64,000 bases of DNA from Mycolicibacter acidiphilus (GCF_018455725.1 NZ_JAHCLR010000001.1:62001-126000), one strand, 5' to 3'; numbered from the stretch's first letter, positions 10,409-19,217 are shown. The notes: a model not told the origin generated them from the letters alone. Program-made: numbers and translations.

Positions 10409-11142
10409 CCGGTGACGCGGAGCGCTTCGAGAAGGTCTACCGCGACGACGCGGCCATGCGCGGGCTGCCGTCGTCCACCCCGTGGGACATCGGCGGCCCG
10501 CAGCCGGCGGTGCGACGGCTGGTCGCACTCGGCGCGATCCGCGGCGAGGTGCTGGACCCGGGCACCGGGCCGGGATACCACGCGATCCACTACGCCGAGC
10601 ACGGGTTCGCCGCGACCGGCGTCGACATCTCCGGTGCGGCGATCGAACGGGCGAAGGAGAACGCCGCGGCGGCCGGAGTGTCGGTGAACTTCGAGGTCGG
10701 CAACGCCAAGACGCTCGACGGTTTTGTCGACCGCTTCGACACCGTCGTCGACGTCGCGTTCTACAACACGTTCGCCGGTGAGCACGACGCCCAGCACGCC
10801 TACCTGCAGGCGCTGCATCGGGCCACGAAGCCGGGGGCGCGGCTGTATCTGATCGAGGCCGGCGACTACAACATCAACGGCTTCTTCATGCCGCCGAAGA
10901 TGTCGGTCGAGGACTTCCGGCGCGGGCTGCCGGCGGCCGGCTGGGAGATCAGCTACCTGGGGCCGACCAGCTATCTGGTCAACGTCAGCGCCGCCGGTTT
11001 CGAGGCGATGATCGAGGCGAATCCGGCTGCGCCGCCGCGGATCCGACAGATCGCGGAGCGGCTCGGCGCGGTCGAGCCGTTCCTGGACGGTCAGCTGGTG
11101 CACGCCCCGTTCTGGGAAGTGCATGCCACCCGGGTGGACTAG
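10405..11142 (+). CDS. Class I SAM-dependent methyltransferase
   Basis: The 245-residue protein has a Rossmann methyltransferase fold: motif [20 protein letters not shown] near residue 50, motif [19 protein letters not shown] and [13 protein letters not shown]. Motif I has P where many relatives have C or G. It begins at a GTG overlapping the hemQ stop by four bases, making it the fourth gene of the haem run, and is the homologue of Rv2675c. Substrate unknown; co-translation with hemQ suggests a tetrapyrrole or housekeeping small-molecule target, but nothing in the sequence proves it. Confidence 0.85.
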   Translation: MTGDAERFEKVYRDDAAMRGLPSSTPWDIGGPQPAVRRLVALGAIRGEVLDPGTGPGYHAIHYAEHGFAATGVDISGAAIERAKENAAAAGVSVNFEVGNAKTLDGFVDRFDTVVDVAFYNTFAGEHDAQHAYLQALHRATKPGARLYLIEAGDYNINGFFMPPKMSVEDFRRGLPAAGWEISYLGPTSYLVNVSAAGFEAMIEANPAAPPRIRQIAERLGAVEPFLDGQLVHAPFWEVHATRVD

Positions 11143-11162
11143 GTTCGCCCAGACAGCAGCCC

Positions 11163-11215
11163 AGATCGACGGCAGCGCGGAAAACCGCGAGAGGGCAGCA
11201 CGGTGGCGTTGATCT
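11163..11215. repeat. Palindromic intergenic element
   Basis: Outer arms beginning AGATC and ending GATCT pair imperfectly (about 13 of 18). An inner perfect hairpin CGCGG-AAAA-CCGCG lies at 11,176-11,189. It sits between the convergent methyltransferase and msrB genes and resembles the dxs/rnd element in outer sequence, size and placement. Confidence 0.55.
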
Positions 11216-11236
11216 CAGTGGTCCGAGGCGGGCCGA

Positions 11237-11644
11237 TTACGTCGCCGGCGTCAGCCGCAGGCAGATCGAGTTGATGCAGTACCGCTGATCGGTCGGGGTG
11301 GGGTAGCCCTCGCCTTCGAACACGTGGCCCAGGTGGCTGTGGCAGGCCGCGCACAGCACCTCGGTGCGGCGCATCCCCAGCGAGTCGTCGTGGCGCAGGA
11401 TCACCGCGTCCGTCGAGGCCGGGTCGAAGAACGACGGCCACCCGCAGTGCGAGTGGAACTTCTCGGTGCTGCGGAACAATTCGGCGCCGCACGCCCGGCA
11501 GCAGTAGACGCCCTCGGTGGTGGTGTCGGTGTACTCACCGGTGTGCGGCGGTTCGGTGCCGGCACGACGCAGCACCGCGAACTCCTGCGGGGTGAGCTGC
11601 TGTCGCCATTCGTCGTCGGTGCGTGAGACCTGCGGAGACGTCAT
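11237..11644 (-). CDS. msrB: Peptide-methionine (R)-S-oxide reductase
   Basis: This 135-residue thioredoxin-dependent repair enzyme reduces the R form of methionine sulfoxide in proteins. It keeps the two zinc-binding CxxC pairs (CCRACG and CAACH), the family HSHCGWPSFF motif, LGHVFEGEGYPTPTDQRYCINS with the catalytic cysteine in RYCINS, and the short resolving region. Length is normal for the stand-alone domain. The start overlaps the upstream aftC stop by four bases (ATGA). Homologue of Rv2674. Confidence 0.95.
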   Translation of the reverse strand: MTSPQVSRTDDEWRQQLTPQEFAVLRRAGTEPPHTGEYTDTTTEGVYCCRACGAELFRSTEKFHSHCGWPSFFDPASTDAVILRHDDSLGMRRTEVLCAACHSHLGHVFEGEGYPTPTDQRYCINSICLRLTPAT

Positions 11645-12939
11645 GCCTCCACGCTAGCGCGCCGCGGTTCGCTCGGCAGCCAGGCCGGATCGATGCCGTC
11701 GGCCAGCCGGTTCTCCTCGCGGGCGTCCAGGTAGCGGTAGATCAGCACGGTGGTGGTGACGATCAGCACCAGCGACCAGCCGTAGGTGATCTTCAGGTAG
11801 TCCAGCGGTCGTCCGACCACCATCCACCGGAAGATCAGCCACTTGTCCAGGGTCATGAAGCCGTAGATGCCCAACCAGGCCGGCCAGTTGCGCAGCACCG
11901 AGTTCGGCAGTACCACCGTCATCAGGAACGGGAACAGCACGATGGAGTAGTAGCCCTGGCCCAGCGACAGCACCAGGAACGACGCCAGCAGCAGCGCACC
12001 CGAGGATGTCAGCATCCAGAACCGGGGGTCGCGCTCCCGGTAGTAGCGGTACAGCAGCCACAGGCTGATCGCCGCGAGCGCGGTGAACCCCACCCGCATG
12101 AACAGGATCAGTGCGGGCGGCAGGCCGAAGAACACCCCGTTGCCGAGGATCGAGGAGTTGAAGTAGTCGCGGGTGCCCAGCATGTAGGGCAGGGTGCCGG
12201 TGAAGAAGTCCTTCGGGTCGGCGACCAGGGGCAGGGCGGCGAGGTTGAAGACGACCGGCACCGCGAACGCGGTGACCAGCGTGCGCCACTGCCGGCTCAG
12301 CAGTGGCAGCAGAAGCAGCACTCCCAGCACCGGTTTGACCACCAGCGTCAGCCCGATCGCGACGCCGGCCCACCACTGCCGGCTCTCCCGGCCGTCCAGC
12401 AACCACCGGAAGAACGCCACCTCGGCCAGCAGGATGACGCCGTTGATGTTGGTGAAAACCAGGGTGCTGGAAACGCTTTCGGTCAAGAACATGGTCGCCA
12501 GCAGTGCCGGCGCCGCCACCGAGGACAGGGTGAAGTCGAACAGGCGCAGCAGCAGGTAGGCGGCGAGCACGATCGCGATCGCGTTGGCGCTGATGAACGC
12601 CAACCGTGACAGTTGCTCCGACAGATACCCGAACGGGGACAGCAGCAGCGTGCCGCCGGGCGGGTACAGGTAGTGCGGGTCGACGTAGTCGAAGTGCTCG
12701 TTGTACAGGTCCAGGTGGTGACGGAAGTTCAGCACCGCGCGGTACACCGGTTTGAAGTCGTCGGTGATGTTGCCGTTCAGCGGAAGCACCACGACGCGGT
12801 GGATCATCGACATGATCGCCACCGGCCAGAGCACCGACCGCAGCACGGTCGCGGTGCTGGGCGGGCTGGTGGGTGGCCGGAACGCGGCCAGCAGGGCGGT
12901 GCGGATGGAGTCGGCTGCCGTCACGTGCGAACCGTACAC
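11641..12939 (-). CDS. aftC: Arabinofuranosyltransferase AftC
   Basis: The 432-residue polytopic GT-C glycosyltransferase adds alpha-1,3 branches of arabinofuranose to arabinogalactan and lipoarabinomannan, using decaprenyl-phosphoarabinose at the outer membrane leaflet. About ten hydrophobic segments are seen. The first extracytoplasmic loop has the catalytic-type acidic pair and family motif NGNITDDFKPVYRAVLNF, followed by NEHFDYVDPHYLYPPGG. Translation starts at GTG (MYGSHV), matching the mycobacterial N-terminus from memory; a second GTG lies at 12,924. It is upstream of and coupled to msrB. Homologue of Rv2673. Confidence 0.93.
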   Translation of the reverse strand: MYGSHVTAADSIRTALLAAFRPPTSPPSTATVLRSVLWPVAIMSMIHRVVVLPLNGNITDDFKPVYRAVLNFRHHLDLYNEHFDYVDPHYLYPPGGTLLLSPFGYLSEQLSRLAFISANAIAIVLAAYLLLRLFDFTLSSVAAPALLATMFLTESVSSTLVFTNINGVILLAEVAFFRWLLDGRESRQWWAGVAIGLTLVVKPVLGVLLLLPLLSRQWRTLVTAFAVPVVFNLAALPLVADPKDFFTGTLPYMLGTRDYFNSSILGNGVFFGLPPALILFMRVGFTALAAISLWLLYRYYRERDPRFWMLTSSGALLLASFLVLSLGQGYYSIVLFPFLMTVVLPNSVLRNWPAWLGIYGFMTLDKWLIFRWMVVGRPLDYLKITYGWSLVLIVTTTVLIYRYLDAREENRLADGIDPAWLPSEPRRASVEA

Positions 12940-12949
12940 CGGGGCCGGG

Positions 12950-14503
12950 TCAGGCCGGGCAGTAGACGTCGGTGTCGGGCAGTTCGCCGCTGTCCAGATA
13001 ACCCACCAGTGGCGGCACCGCGCACGCCGAGTAGATCGTGGCGCCGTGGCCGATGCCCTGCCACATCACCCGCTTGCTGGCCGAGTCGGCGTTGATGACG
13101 GCGGCGGCGGTCGCGGCCACGCCCTCCTCGCCGACGATCGGGTCGTTCTGCACACCGAACAGCAGCACCTCGATCTTGAGGTCCTTCGGCGGTTCCGGTG
13201 TGGCACTGCTCGGCCAGCTCAGGCACTGCGCCATGTCCAGCGCCGCGACGGTGCCGAACTCCGGGTACAGCTTGCCCCAGGCCACCACCAACTCCCGGAT
13301 CCGGTCCGGCGTCGGGCGATTCAGGGCGTCGGCGCACGAGTTGATGAAGCGACCGTCGCTGCCCGTGATGGTCTGGGACCGGTTGATCAGGTTGGTCAGG
13401 AGGTTGGTGTCGCCGGTGCGCGCCGCCGCCAGTGCCCCGGCCAGCGCGTTGGTGTTGCTGACCCGGTCGGCGGTGGGGTAGCCCAGGGCGGTGACGATGG
13501 CACGGGTCACCGCGGCCACCGAGGCGCCGCCCGGCCCGCGCCCGCCGCGGGCAGCGGCCAGCAGGTCGTCGACGGCGGCCTTCGGGTCGGGACCCAGCGG
13601 GCAGTTCACCGCGACGCACTGCGCGACGAACGCGTTGAAGGCGTCCTGCTGCCCCTTCACCCGCTGTTCGGCCGCGGTCTCGGCGGCCACCCCCAGCGGG
13701 ATCGGCGAGTCCAGCGCCAGCCGGGCGACCTTGCCGGGATGCGATCCGGCGTAGGCCATCGCGATCTGGGCGCCGTTGCCGATCCCGATCAGGGCCAGCG
13801 CCGGCACGTCCCAGATGCTGCGCAGCCGCTCCAGGTCGGTGGCGGCGTGCGTGTTGTCGTAGGACGACTCGCCGGGGGAGATGGAGTCGGTGCAGTCGGT
13901 GGTGGCGTTCGTGACGACCGTGCCGAGCTTGGCCACCGGGTCGTCGCCGGGGGTGAACTGCGCCTGGTTCCAGATCTGGTCGCGCTGGGTGCGATCCCGG
14001 CAGTCGATCGCGCTGGACAGCCCGGTGCCGCGCCGGTCCACCGCGACGATCGGGTGGCTCTTGAGCACATCGGCCCCGGCCCGCGACAACCAGACCGGCA
14101 ACTGCAGCGACGACGGCATGTCCCAGCCGGTGGTGAACACCACCGGACCCGCGTCGGCCGGGGTCTGCACCGACCGGGCGCGCACCACCCCGATGCTCAC
14201 CGACGTGGAGCCGCCGCCCAGCGGGTCCAGGTCGGCGTCATAGCTGCCGCAGTCCAGGCGCACGCCCGGGGTGGCGGGCACCGCGGCGTCGCTGAACACC
14301 CGCGCGGTGCAGTCATGCCAGGGCAGGTCGCCGTGCGGTGTCTCGATCGGCGGCGGTCCGGCCGCATCCGCGGTGGAAACCGGTTGCCCCTGCGGCCCGG
14401 CACCGGAATCGGTGGCGAACCGCGGGTTCGCCGCCAGGCCGGGCGCGCAGCCGGCCAGCATCGTGGCGAAGGCCACCGCAAGCAGAATCGTGGGCCGGCG
14501 CAT
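12950..14503 (-). CDS. Exported lipoprotein of the alpha/beta-hydrolase (Rv2672) family, nucleophile serine absent
   Basis: The 517-residue protein has a lipoprotein signal peptide with lipobox LAGC near residue 20. The body follows the Hip1/tripeptidyl-peptidase-like alpha/beta-hydrolase layout: VVFTTGWDMPSSLQ, VAVDRRGTGLSSAIDC and LALIGIGNGAQIAMAYAGSHPGKVARLALDSP. The expected nucleophile elbow G-x-S-x-G reads G-I-G-N-G, so the catalytic serine is missing at that point, while IVGEEGVAA and GIGHG remain near the usual aspartate and histidine sites. I use the ATG at 14,503 with GGTGGGGG upstream. It may be a binding protein rather than a protease. Homologue of Rv2672. Confidence 0.85.
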   Translation of the reverse strand: MRRPTILLAVAFATMLAGCAPGLAANPRFATDSGAGPQGQPVSTADAAGPPPIETPHGDLPWHDCTARVFSDAAVPATPGVRLDCGSYDADLDPLGGGSTSVSIGVVRARSVQTPADAGPVVFTTGWDMPSSLQLPVWLSRAGADVLKSHPIVAVDRRGTGLSSAIDCRDRTQRDQIWNQAQFTPGDDPVAKLGTVVTNATTDCTDSISPGESSYDNTHAATDLERLRSIWDVPALALIGIGNGAQIAMAYAGSHPGKVARLALDSPIPLGVAAETAAEQRVKGQQDAFNAFVAQCVAVNCPLGPDPKAAVDDLLAAARGGRGPGGASVAAVTRAIVTALGYPTADRVSNTNALAGALAAARTGDTNLLTNLINRSQTITGSDGRFINSCADALNRPTPDRIRELVVAWGKLYPEFGTVAALDMAQCLSWPSSATPEPPKDLKIEVLLFGVQNDPIVGEEGVAATAAAVINADSASKRVMWQGIGHGATIYSACAVPPLVGYLDSGELPDTDVYCPA

Positions 14504-14540
14504 GGCCCCCACCTTAAGCGACCACCGTGACCGCGGTGCC

Positions 14541-15308
14541 TCAGACGTCCCGGACGTAGCGGGTGTAGAGATAGCCGGATTCGTCGGTGAGCAGGTGCGC
14601 GCAGCGCATCGGGGTGCGGGCGCTGCCGGTGCCGGTGGCGATCCGCCGGGCGTCGCCGGCGACCAGGTACGGCGCGATGGTCAGGCACAACTCGTCGAGC
14701 AGGCCGGCCTCGATGAACGATCCCAGCAGTGACGGGCCGCCTTCGGTGAGCACCCGGTGCAGCCCGCGGCCGGCGAGTGCGGCCAGGGCCGCGGCCTCGT
14801 CGACCTGATCGGGGGCGTCGCCGGAGCAGTCGAGGACCTCGGCGAGCCCGGCCAGCCGCCGGCGGGTGTCGTCGGCGGAGGCCCGGCAGGTCAGCACCAG
14901 CGGCGGCAGTTCGGTCTCGGTGAACACCCGCAGGCCCGGATCCAGCCGGCCCGACCGGGTGACGATCGCCAGCGGTGGCACCTCGGTCTGCCCGGCCTCG
15001 CGCCGCTGCTGGCGGGCCGCGACGCCCAGGTGGGCGCCGCCGTAGTTCTCGGCGCGCACCGTGCCGGCTCCGACCACGACGACGTCGGCGAGCGCGCGCA
15101 GCAGCATGAACAGGCTCCGGTCGCCGGGCCCCGCGAGTCCGCCGGACCGGCCGGCCACCGTCGCGCCGCCGTCGACGCTGCCGATGAAGTTGGCCCGCAC
15201 CCAGGTGCCGGTCTCCGGGTAGGCGTAGAGCCGGGCCAGTTCGTCGTCGTCGGCGCGGCCCGCCGGGTTCAGCAGCGTGAATCGTGTCTCAGCAGGCAGT
15301 TCGGGCAT
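14541..15308 (-). CDS. RibD C-terminal-like pyrimidine reductase (Rv2671 type)
   Basis: The 255-residue NADPH-dependent reductase domain resembles the C-terminal part of RibD and folds like dihydrofolate reductase. It shows WVRANFIGSVDGGATVAGRSGGL, LADVVVVGAGTVRAENYG and VLTEGGPSLLGSFIEAGLLDELCLTIAP. There is no deaminase domain. From the literature, the M. tuberculosis homologue Rv2671 can supply dihydrofolate reductase activity and affect antifolate susceptibility. The ATG at 15,308 is preferred over the GTG two codons upstream. Divergent from zapE. Confidence 0.88.
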   Translation of the reverse strand: MPELPAETRFTLLNPAGRADDDELARLYAYPETGTWVRANFIGSVDGGATVAGRSGGLAGPGDRSLFMLLRALADVVVVGAGTVRAENYGGAHLGVAARQQRREAGQTEVPPLAIVTRSGRLDPGLRVFTETELPPLVLTCRASADDTRRRLAGLAEVLDCSGDAPDQVDEAAALAALAGRGLHRVLTEGGPSLLGSFIEAGLLDELCLTIAPYLVAGDARRIATGTGSARTPMRCAHLLTDESGYLYTRYVRDV

Positions 15309-15342
15309 GACCACGATTGCACCATCTGGCTACAGTTCCTGA

Positions 15343-16386
15343 GTGCATAACCCAGACGGCGACGGTAATCCGGCGGTGGCCCATCTGGTGGACCGGCAGC
15401 CGGCGGTCTCCCCGGAGCGATTGATCGCGCAGCTCAAGCCGCCGCCGACGTTCGCCGACGCGAGTTTCGCCAGTTACCGGCCCGATCCCGCGCAACCCAC
15501 CCAGGCCGCCGCGGTGGTGGCCTGCACGAACTTCTGCCGGCAGGCCGCCGAGCGGCGCGCGGGCCGGCGCAAGCTGCTGGGCAAACGCGAGGTGCTGCCC
15601 GGGGTGGGTCTGTACCTGGACGGCGGTTTCGGGGTCGGCAAGACACACCTGCTGGCATCGGTGTACCGCGACCTGCCGGACTCGGCTGAGCATCCGCGGG
15701 CGTTCGCGACGTTCATGGAGCTCACCCAGCTCGCCGGGGTGTTCGGGTTCACCGAGTGCGTCGATCTGCTGGGCGACTACACCGTGGTCTGCATCGACGA
15801 GTTCGAACTCGACGACCCGGGCAACATCACGCTGGTGTCGCGGCTGCTGTCGGAACTGGTGGCCCGTGGGGTGTCGGTGGCGGCCACCTCGAACACGCTG
15901 CCCGAGCAGCTGGGCGAGGGCCGGTTCGCGGTCCAGGACTTTCTGCGTGAGATCAACACGCTGGCAACGATTTTCACCACCGTCCGGGTCGACGGCCCGG
16001 ACTACCGGCACCGGGATCTGCCGCCCGCGCCGCAGCCGCCGTCCGACGAGCAGGTCACCGCGCAGGCGGTCGCCGTCCCGAACGCCACCCTGGACGACTT
16101 CGACGCGCTGTGCGCGCACCTGGCGACCATGCACCCGTCGCGGTACCTGACCCTGATCGAAGGGGTGAGCGAGGTGTTCCTCACCGGGGCGCACCGCATC
16201 GACGATCAGAACGTGGCGCTGCGCCTGGTGGCGCTGGTCGACCGGCTCTACGACGCCGGCGTCCCGGTGGTGGCGTCCGGGGTGAAGCTGGACGACCTCT
16301 TCGGCGCGGACATGCTGGCCGGCGGGTACCGCAAGAAGTACCTGCGGGCCACGTCGCGACTGCTGGCGCTCAGCGCCGCCGGTTAG
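15343..16386 (+). CDS. zapE: Cell-division AFG1-family ATPase ZapE
   Basis: The 347-residue AAA-type ATPase has Walker A GGFGVGKTHLLASVYRD near residue 92, Walker B YTVVCIDEFELDDPGNITLV near 148 and the sensor TSNTLPEQLGEGRF. ZapE in E. coli acts at the division ring, while the mitochondrial relative AFG1 handles inner-membrane proteins. The start is a GTG. The gene ends two bases from the convergent Rv2668-like gene. Homologue of Rv2670c. Confidence 0.9.
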   Translation: MHNPDGDGNPAVAHLVDRQPAVSPERLIAQLKPPPTFADASFASYRPDPAQPTQAAAVVACTNFCRQAAERRAGRRKLLGKREVLPGVGLYLDGGFGVGKTHLLASVYRDLPDSAEHPRAFATFMELTQLAGVFGFTECVDLLGDYTVVCIDEFELDDPGNITLVSRLLSELVARGVSVAATSNTLPEQLGEGRFAVQDFLREINTLATIFTTVRVDGPDYRHRDLPPAPQPPSDEQVTAQAVAVPNATLDDFDALCAHLATMHPSRYLTLIEGVSEVFLTGAHRIDDQNVALRLVALVDRLYDAGVPVVASGVKLDDLFGADMLAGGYRKKYLRATSRLLALSAAG

Positions 16387-16387
16387 C

Positions 16388-16921
16388 TCAGAGGTTCCAC
16401 TGGGCCAGGTGCAGGCCGGTGGTGCGGCTCAGCATGACGACATGGGTGACCAGCCCGCGGTAGACGTCCCAGTACACCGGGCCGCTGACGGTGGAGCCCT
16501 GCGGGGCGTTGGTCAGCGCGGCATCCAGCGAAGTCGGGTCGTCGGTGTGCTTGGAGACGTAGGCGTCGGCACCGGGCGTGACGCCGTCGAAGGTGACCGA
16601 GGCCGCCATGATGTACGGGTTGGGCACCGAGATCGGGTGGACGGTGATGTTCGCCCGCCACGGTGCGCCCTGGGCACGCCAGCGCGGTGCGCCGTTCCAG
16701 CCCCAGCCTGGCGGGATCTCGCTGGGCACCACATCGTGCAGGGTCACGTCGGCGACGATCTTGCCGAACGCCTCGTCCTCGTACTGGATCCGCAGCGTGT
16801 CGCCGATCCGCCCGATCGGCGCCTCCGGGGTGGTGGTGGGCGTGGCGTGCGCCACCGGGACCGTCAGAACGGCCAGCACGGAGGTGATGGAAGTGATCAG
16901 AGCGAGAAGCCAGCGGTGCAT
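16388..16921 (-). CDS. Secreted MPT63/DUF1942-like protein (Rv2668 type)
   Basis: The 177-residue protein begins with a Sec signal peptide (HRWLLALITSITSVLAVLTVPVAHA, cleavage near residue 26). The mature part resembles the immunoglobulin-like MPT63 fold: IGDTLRIQYEDEAFGKIVADVTLHDV, a central PYIMAASVTFDGV and a closing GPVYWDVYRGLVTHVVMLS. By position it is Rv2668. An AAGGA lies four bases before the ATG at 16,921; the adjacent ATG at 16,924 would leave one base. Function unknown; expected in the cell wall or medium. Confidence 0.8.
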   Translation of the reverse strand: MHRWLLALITSITSVLAVLTVPVAHATPTTTPEAPIGRIGDTLRIQYEDEAFGKIVADVTLHDVVPSEIPPGWGWNGAPRWRAQGAPWRANITVHPISVPNPYIMAASVTFDGVTPGADAYVSKHTDDPTSLDAALTNAPQGSTVSGPVYWDVYRGLVTHVVMLSRTTGLHLAQWNL

Positions 16922-16998
16922 CATGTCCTTCTTCGATTGCCTGTGGGCATGATTACACACCGGTGCTGCGGGTGCAGCCGGGTCACCCGCTCCCGCCG

Positions 16999-17601
16999 TC
17001 ACGCCGCCTCCAGGCGCAGCAGCGCCGACTTGGCCTCGGGACCGCCGGCATACTGGCCGATCGAGCCGTCCGAGCGGACCACCCGGTGGCAGCCGATGAC
17101 GACCGGCAGCGGGTTGCGGGCGCACGCGGTGCCGACGGCGCGCACCGCCCGGGGACTGCCGACCGCGGCGGCCACCGTCGCGTAGCTCTCCCGCTGCCCG
17201 TAGCCGATGTGCTGCAGGTGTTCGACGACGGCCCGGCGGAAGCCGTGCGCCAGCCGCAGATCGACCGGGACGCTAAACCGCTGCCGCCGGTGCTGGAAGT
17301 ACTCGTCGAGCTGGTGGGCGGTCTCATCGAGCCGGGCCGGGGAGCGCAGGATGCGCGGGCTGACCGATGCGGCCAGCTCGGCGAGCGCGGCCTGCCCGTC
17401 GGCGGAGTCCTCGGCGCCGAACGCGACCCGTACCAGCCCGATCGGGGTGGCCGCCAGCAGCAGCGCACCGACCGGGGTGTCGACGGTGCGGTAGGCGACG
17501 TCGAGCAGCCCGCCGGTGTCGGCGGCGCGTTCCAGTCGGGCGTGCAACCGGTCCAGGGTGTCGGAATCGTCGGGGTTGGCAGGGAAGATGTTGAAACTCA
17601 T
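16999..17601 (-). CDS. ogt: Methylated-DNA--protein-cysteine methyltransferase
   Basis: The 200-residue suicide DNA-repair enzyme moves alkyl groups from O6-alkylguanine to its own cysteine. The C-terminal domain has GQRESYATVAAAVGSPRAVRAVGTACARNPLPVVIGCHRVV, with the acceptor cysteine in G-C-H-R-V-V. The usual residue before that cysteine is proline, so this copy is a slight variant. The start overlaps the stop of the sigma-factor gene (ATGA), so repair enzyme and regulator are made together. Confidence 0.9.
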   Translation of the reverse strand: MSFNIFPANPDDSDTLDRLHARLERAADTGGLLDVAYRTVDTPVGALLLAATPIGLVRVAFGAEDSADGQAALAELAASVSPRILRSPARLDETAHQLDEYFQHRRQRFSVPVDLRLAHGFRRAVVEHLQHIGYGQRESYATVAAAVGSPRAVRAVGTACARNPLPVVIGCHRVVRSDGSIGQYAGGPEAKSALLRLEAA

Positions 17602-18107
17602 GGTGTTTTGGCTTTCCGGTAGATCCTGCGCAGTGTTTTGAGTCCGTCGGCGGCGGCCCGGCGAGCGGCCTCGGGGGAGTTGCCCAGCAGTTCGGCGATG
17701 TCGGCGTACGGCAGCCCGGCGATGTGGTGATAAGCCAGTGCGCGACGCTGCTTGTCGGGCAGCCGGGCCAGCGCGTCCCACACGTCCGTCGTCGCCGGGT
17801 CGGTGTGCGGTGCCGGTTGATCGGCGATGTCCGGGGTGGGGACGGGCCGCCGCGTCCGGGACCGGGCGGCGTCCAGCGCGCGGCGGTGGGCGATCGTCAC
17901 CAGCCAGGCCTGCACATTGGCGTCCGCCGGCAGTCGCGGGTAGGCCCGCAGCGCCGACAGGAAGGTCTCCGACCAGGCGTCTTCGGCGTCCTGGGTGTTT
18001 TGGGCGCCCAGGACCGCCCGGCAGACCCGCAGTACCGTCGCACCGTGTTCGGCCACCACGGCCTCGAAGGCCTCGAAGGCCTCGAACGGCGGTTTCACCG
18101 ATCCCAT
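17598..18107 (-). CDS. ECF-type RNA polymerase sigma factor
   Basis: The 169-residue protein has region 2 (AEDAWSETFLSALRAYPRLPADANVQAWLVTIAHRRALDAAR) and a region 4 helix-turn-helix (ALARLPDKQRRALAYHHIAGLPYADIAELLGNSPEAARRAAADGLKTLR). No anti-sigma gene is adjacent. The operon partner is ogt, so a role in an alkylation or DNA-damage response is a reasonable inference. Near the N-terminus a tandem 9-bp repeat (three CTCGAAGGC-type units, about 18,061-18,089) encodes FEAFEAFEA and could change length by slippage. Confidence 0.88.
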   Translation of the reverse strand: MGSVKPPFEAFEAFEAVVAEHGATVLRVCRAVLGAQNTQDAEDAWSETFLSALRAYPRLPADANVQAWLVTIAHRRALDAARSRTRRPVPTPDIADQPAPHTDPATTDVWDALARLPDKQRRALAYHHIAGLPYADIAELLGNSPEAARRAAADGLKTLRRIYRKAKTP

Positions 18108-18153
18108 ATCAGGTAGACGGCGCGGCGGGCTGTTTCGTGAGATGCCCTCCGGC

Positions 18154-18720
18154 TTAAGAGAGCACCCATTCGCCGAAGTCGTCGGCGAAGCCGGCCGACG
18201 GCAGGTACTTGACCCGGGCCGGGCTGACCCCGTGCGGCAGTGCGAAGACGACGCAGCCGGTGGCCGACTCGCCCGGGCTCAGGTGGAACGCCCCCGATTC
18301 GAAGTTCGTGCACTCGGAGACGTCGTTGAGATCCGCCGTGTAGCTCTGATCGTCGGAGCCGACGACCGAGACGTTGATGTTGACGTCACCGTCGATGGCG
18401 GCGGTCCCCGGGTCGGTGATCTTGAGTTTGGTCGCCAGATACGTCTTGGTCGGGTCACCGCCGCCGCCGGTGACGGTCGCCGGGCTGATGATCTGCTCCA
18501 GGGTGACGGTGATCGTGCTGCCGTCCGCGCGGGTCAGGGTCAGACTGTCGCCGGTGTGCCCCTTCGGCTTCGCCGCCGCAGCAGTCTGTGGCGCGCTGGA
18601 GGCGGCCGGCGCCGTGCTGGACGCCGATTCGGCCGTCGGGGCGCTGTTCTTCGAGCACGCCGCCGCCGGGCCGGCGGACAGCAGGGCGAGCACGGACAGG
18701 GCGACGACAGAACGATTCAT
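18154..18720 (-). CDS. DUF4352-type lipoprotein
   Basis: The 188-residue protein has a signal peptide ending in lipobox AAAC near residue 22, then a low-complexity Ala/Ser/Pro linker. A beta-rich domain follows with GDSLTLTRADGSTITVTLEQI, YLATKLKITDPGTAAI and the closing LSPGESATGCVVFALPHGVSPARVKYLP. This layout fits the DUF4352 immunoglobulin-like family of surface lipoproteins. Two cysteines (in VSECTNFE and ATGCVVF) could form a disulfide. No function can be assigned. Confidence 0.78.
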   Translation of the reverse strand: MNRSVVALSVLALLSAGPAAACSKNSAPTAESASSTAPAASSAPQTAAAAKPKGHTGDSLTLTRADGSTITVTLEQIISPATVTGGGGDPTKTYLATKLKITDPGTAAIDGDVNINVSVVGSDDQSYTADLNDVSECTNFESGAFHLSPGESATGCVVFALPHGVSPARVKYLPSAGFADDFGEWVLS

Positions 18721-18893
18721 GGGTGACCTTTCGCAATCCGTTCACGGGCGTCGACGACGTCTTCTTCGCAAGTCTTGCCCTGGGTCAAGGCTATGTCGAC
18801 ATTCCGGTGCGGTGTGACGTATGGGTGAATCGCCGGCGAGCGGATGGAGCCGCCTGGCCTGGTCACCGGCTGCTGCGCCCGTAGCCTTTGATG

Positions 18894-19217
18894 ATGAGTG
18901 AGACAGTTCAACGGGAGTGTGGACTACAGGCATTGGTCTACGCGCTGCAGCGAGACGCGCCGGACGTACGACGGCTGCTGGTCGAGCGGTTCGGCCAGGT
19001 GCACATCAACGGGCATCAGATGCGCTCGCTGATGACGGCGCTGGGCTGGCAGTGGGTCAACACCGCCGGTGCGACGATGGGCGACCTGCCCGCTCAGGGG
19101 CGGCTGGTGGTGGTGATGCGTCGTGGTTTCACCGCCCGGATCGACGGTGAGCAGCCGGAGCCGGACTGGTCTAGGCACGGCCGGGTGTGCGGATACTACA
19201 CGCAACCGGCGCGGTGA
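18894..19217 (+). CDS. Hypothetical protein beside McrBC
   Basis: This soluble protein of about 107 residues has no recognised domain; stretches include LQALVYALQRDAPDVRRLLVERFGQVHINGHQMRSLMTALGW and the C-terminal HGRVCGYYTQPAR. Three tandem start codons (TTG, ATG, ATG at 18,888-18,894) are possible; I use the last, with no clear ribosome-binding site. It converges on mcrC with a 12-bp gap, so it may be an unrelated chromosomal gene or part of the defence locus. Confidence 0.55.
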   Translation: MSETVQRECGLQALVYALQRDAPDVRRLLVERFGQVHINGHQMRSLMTALGWQWVNTAGATMGDLPAQGRLVVVMRRGFTARIDGEQPEPDWSRHGRVCGYYTQPAR

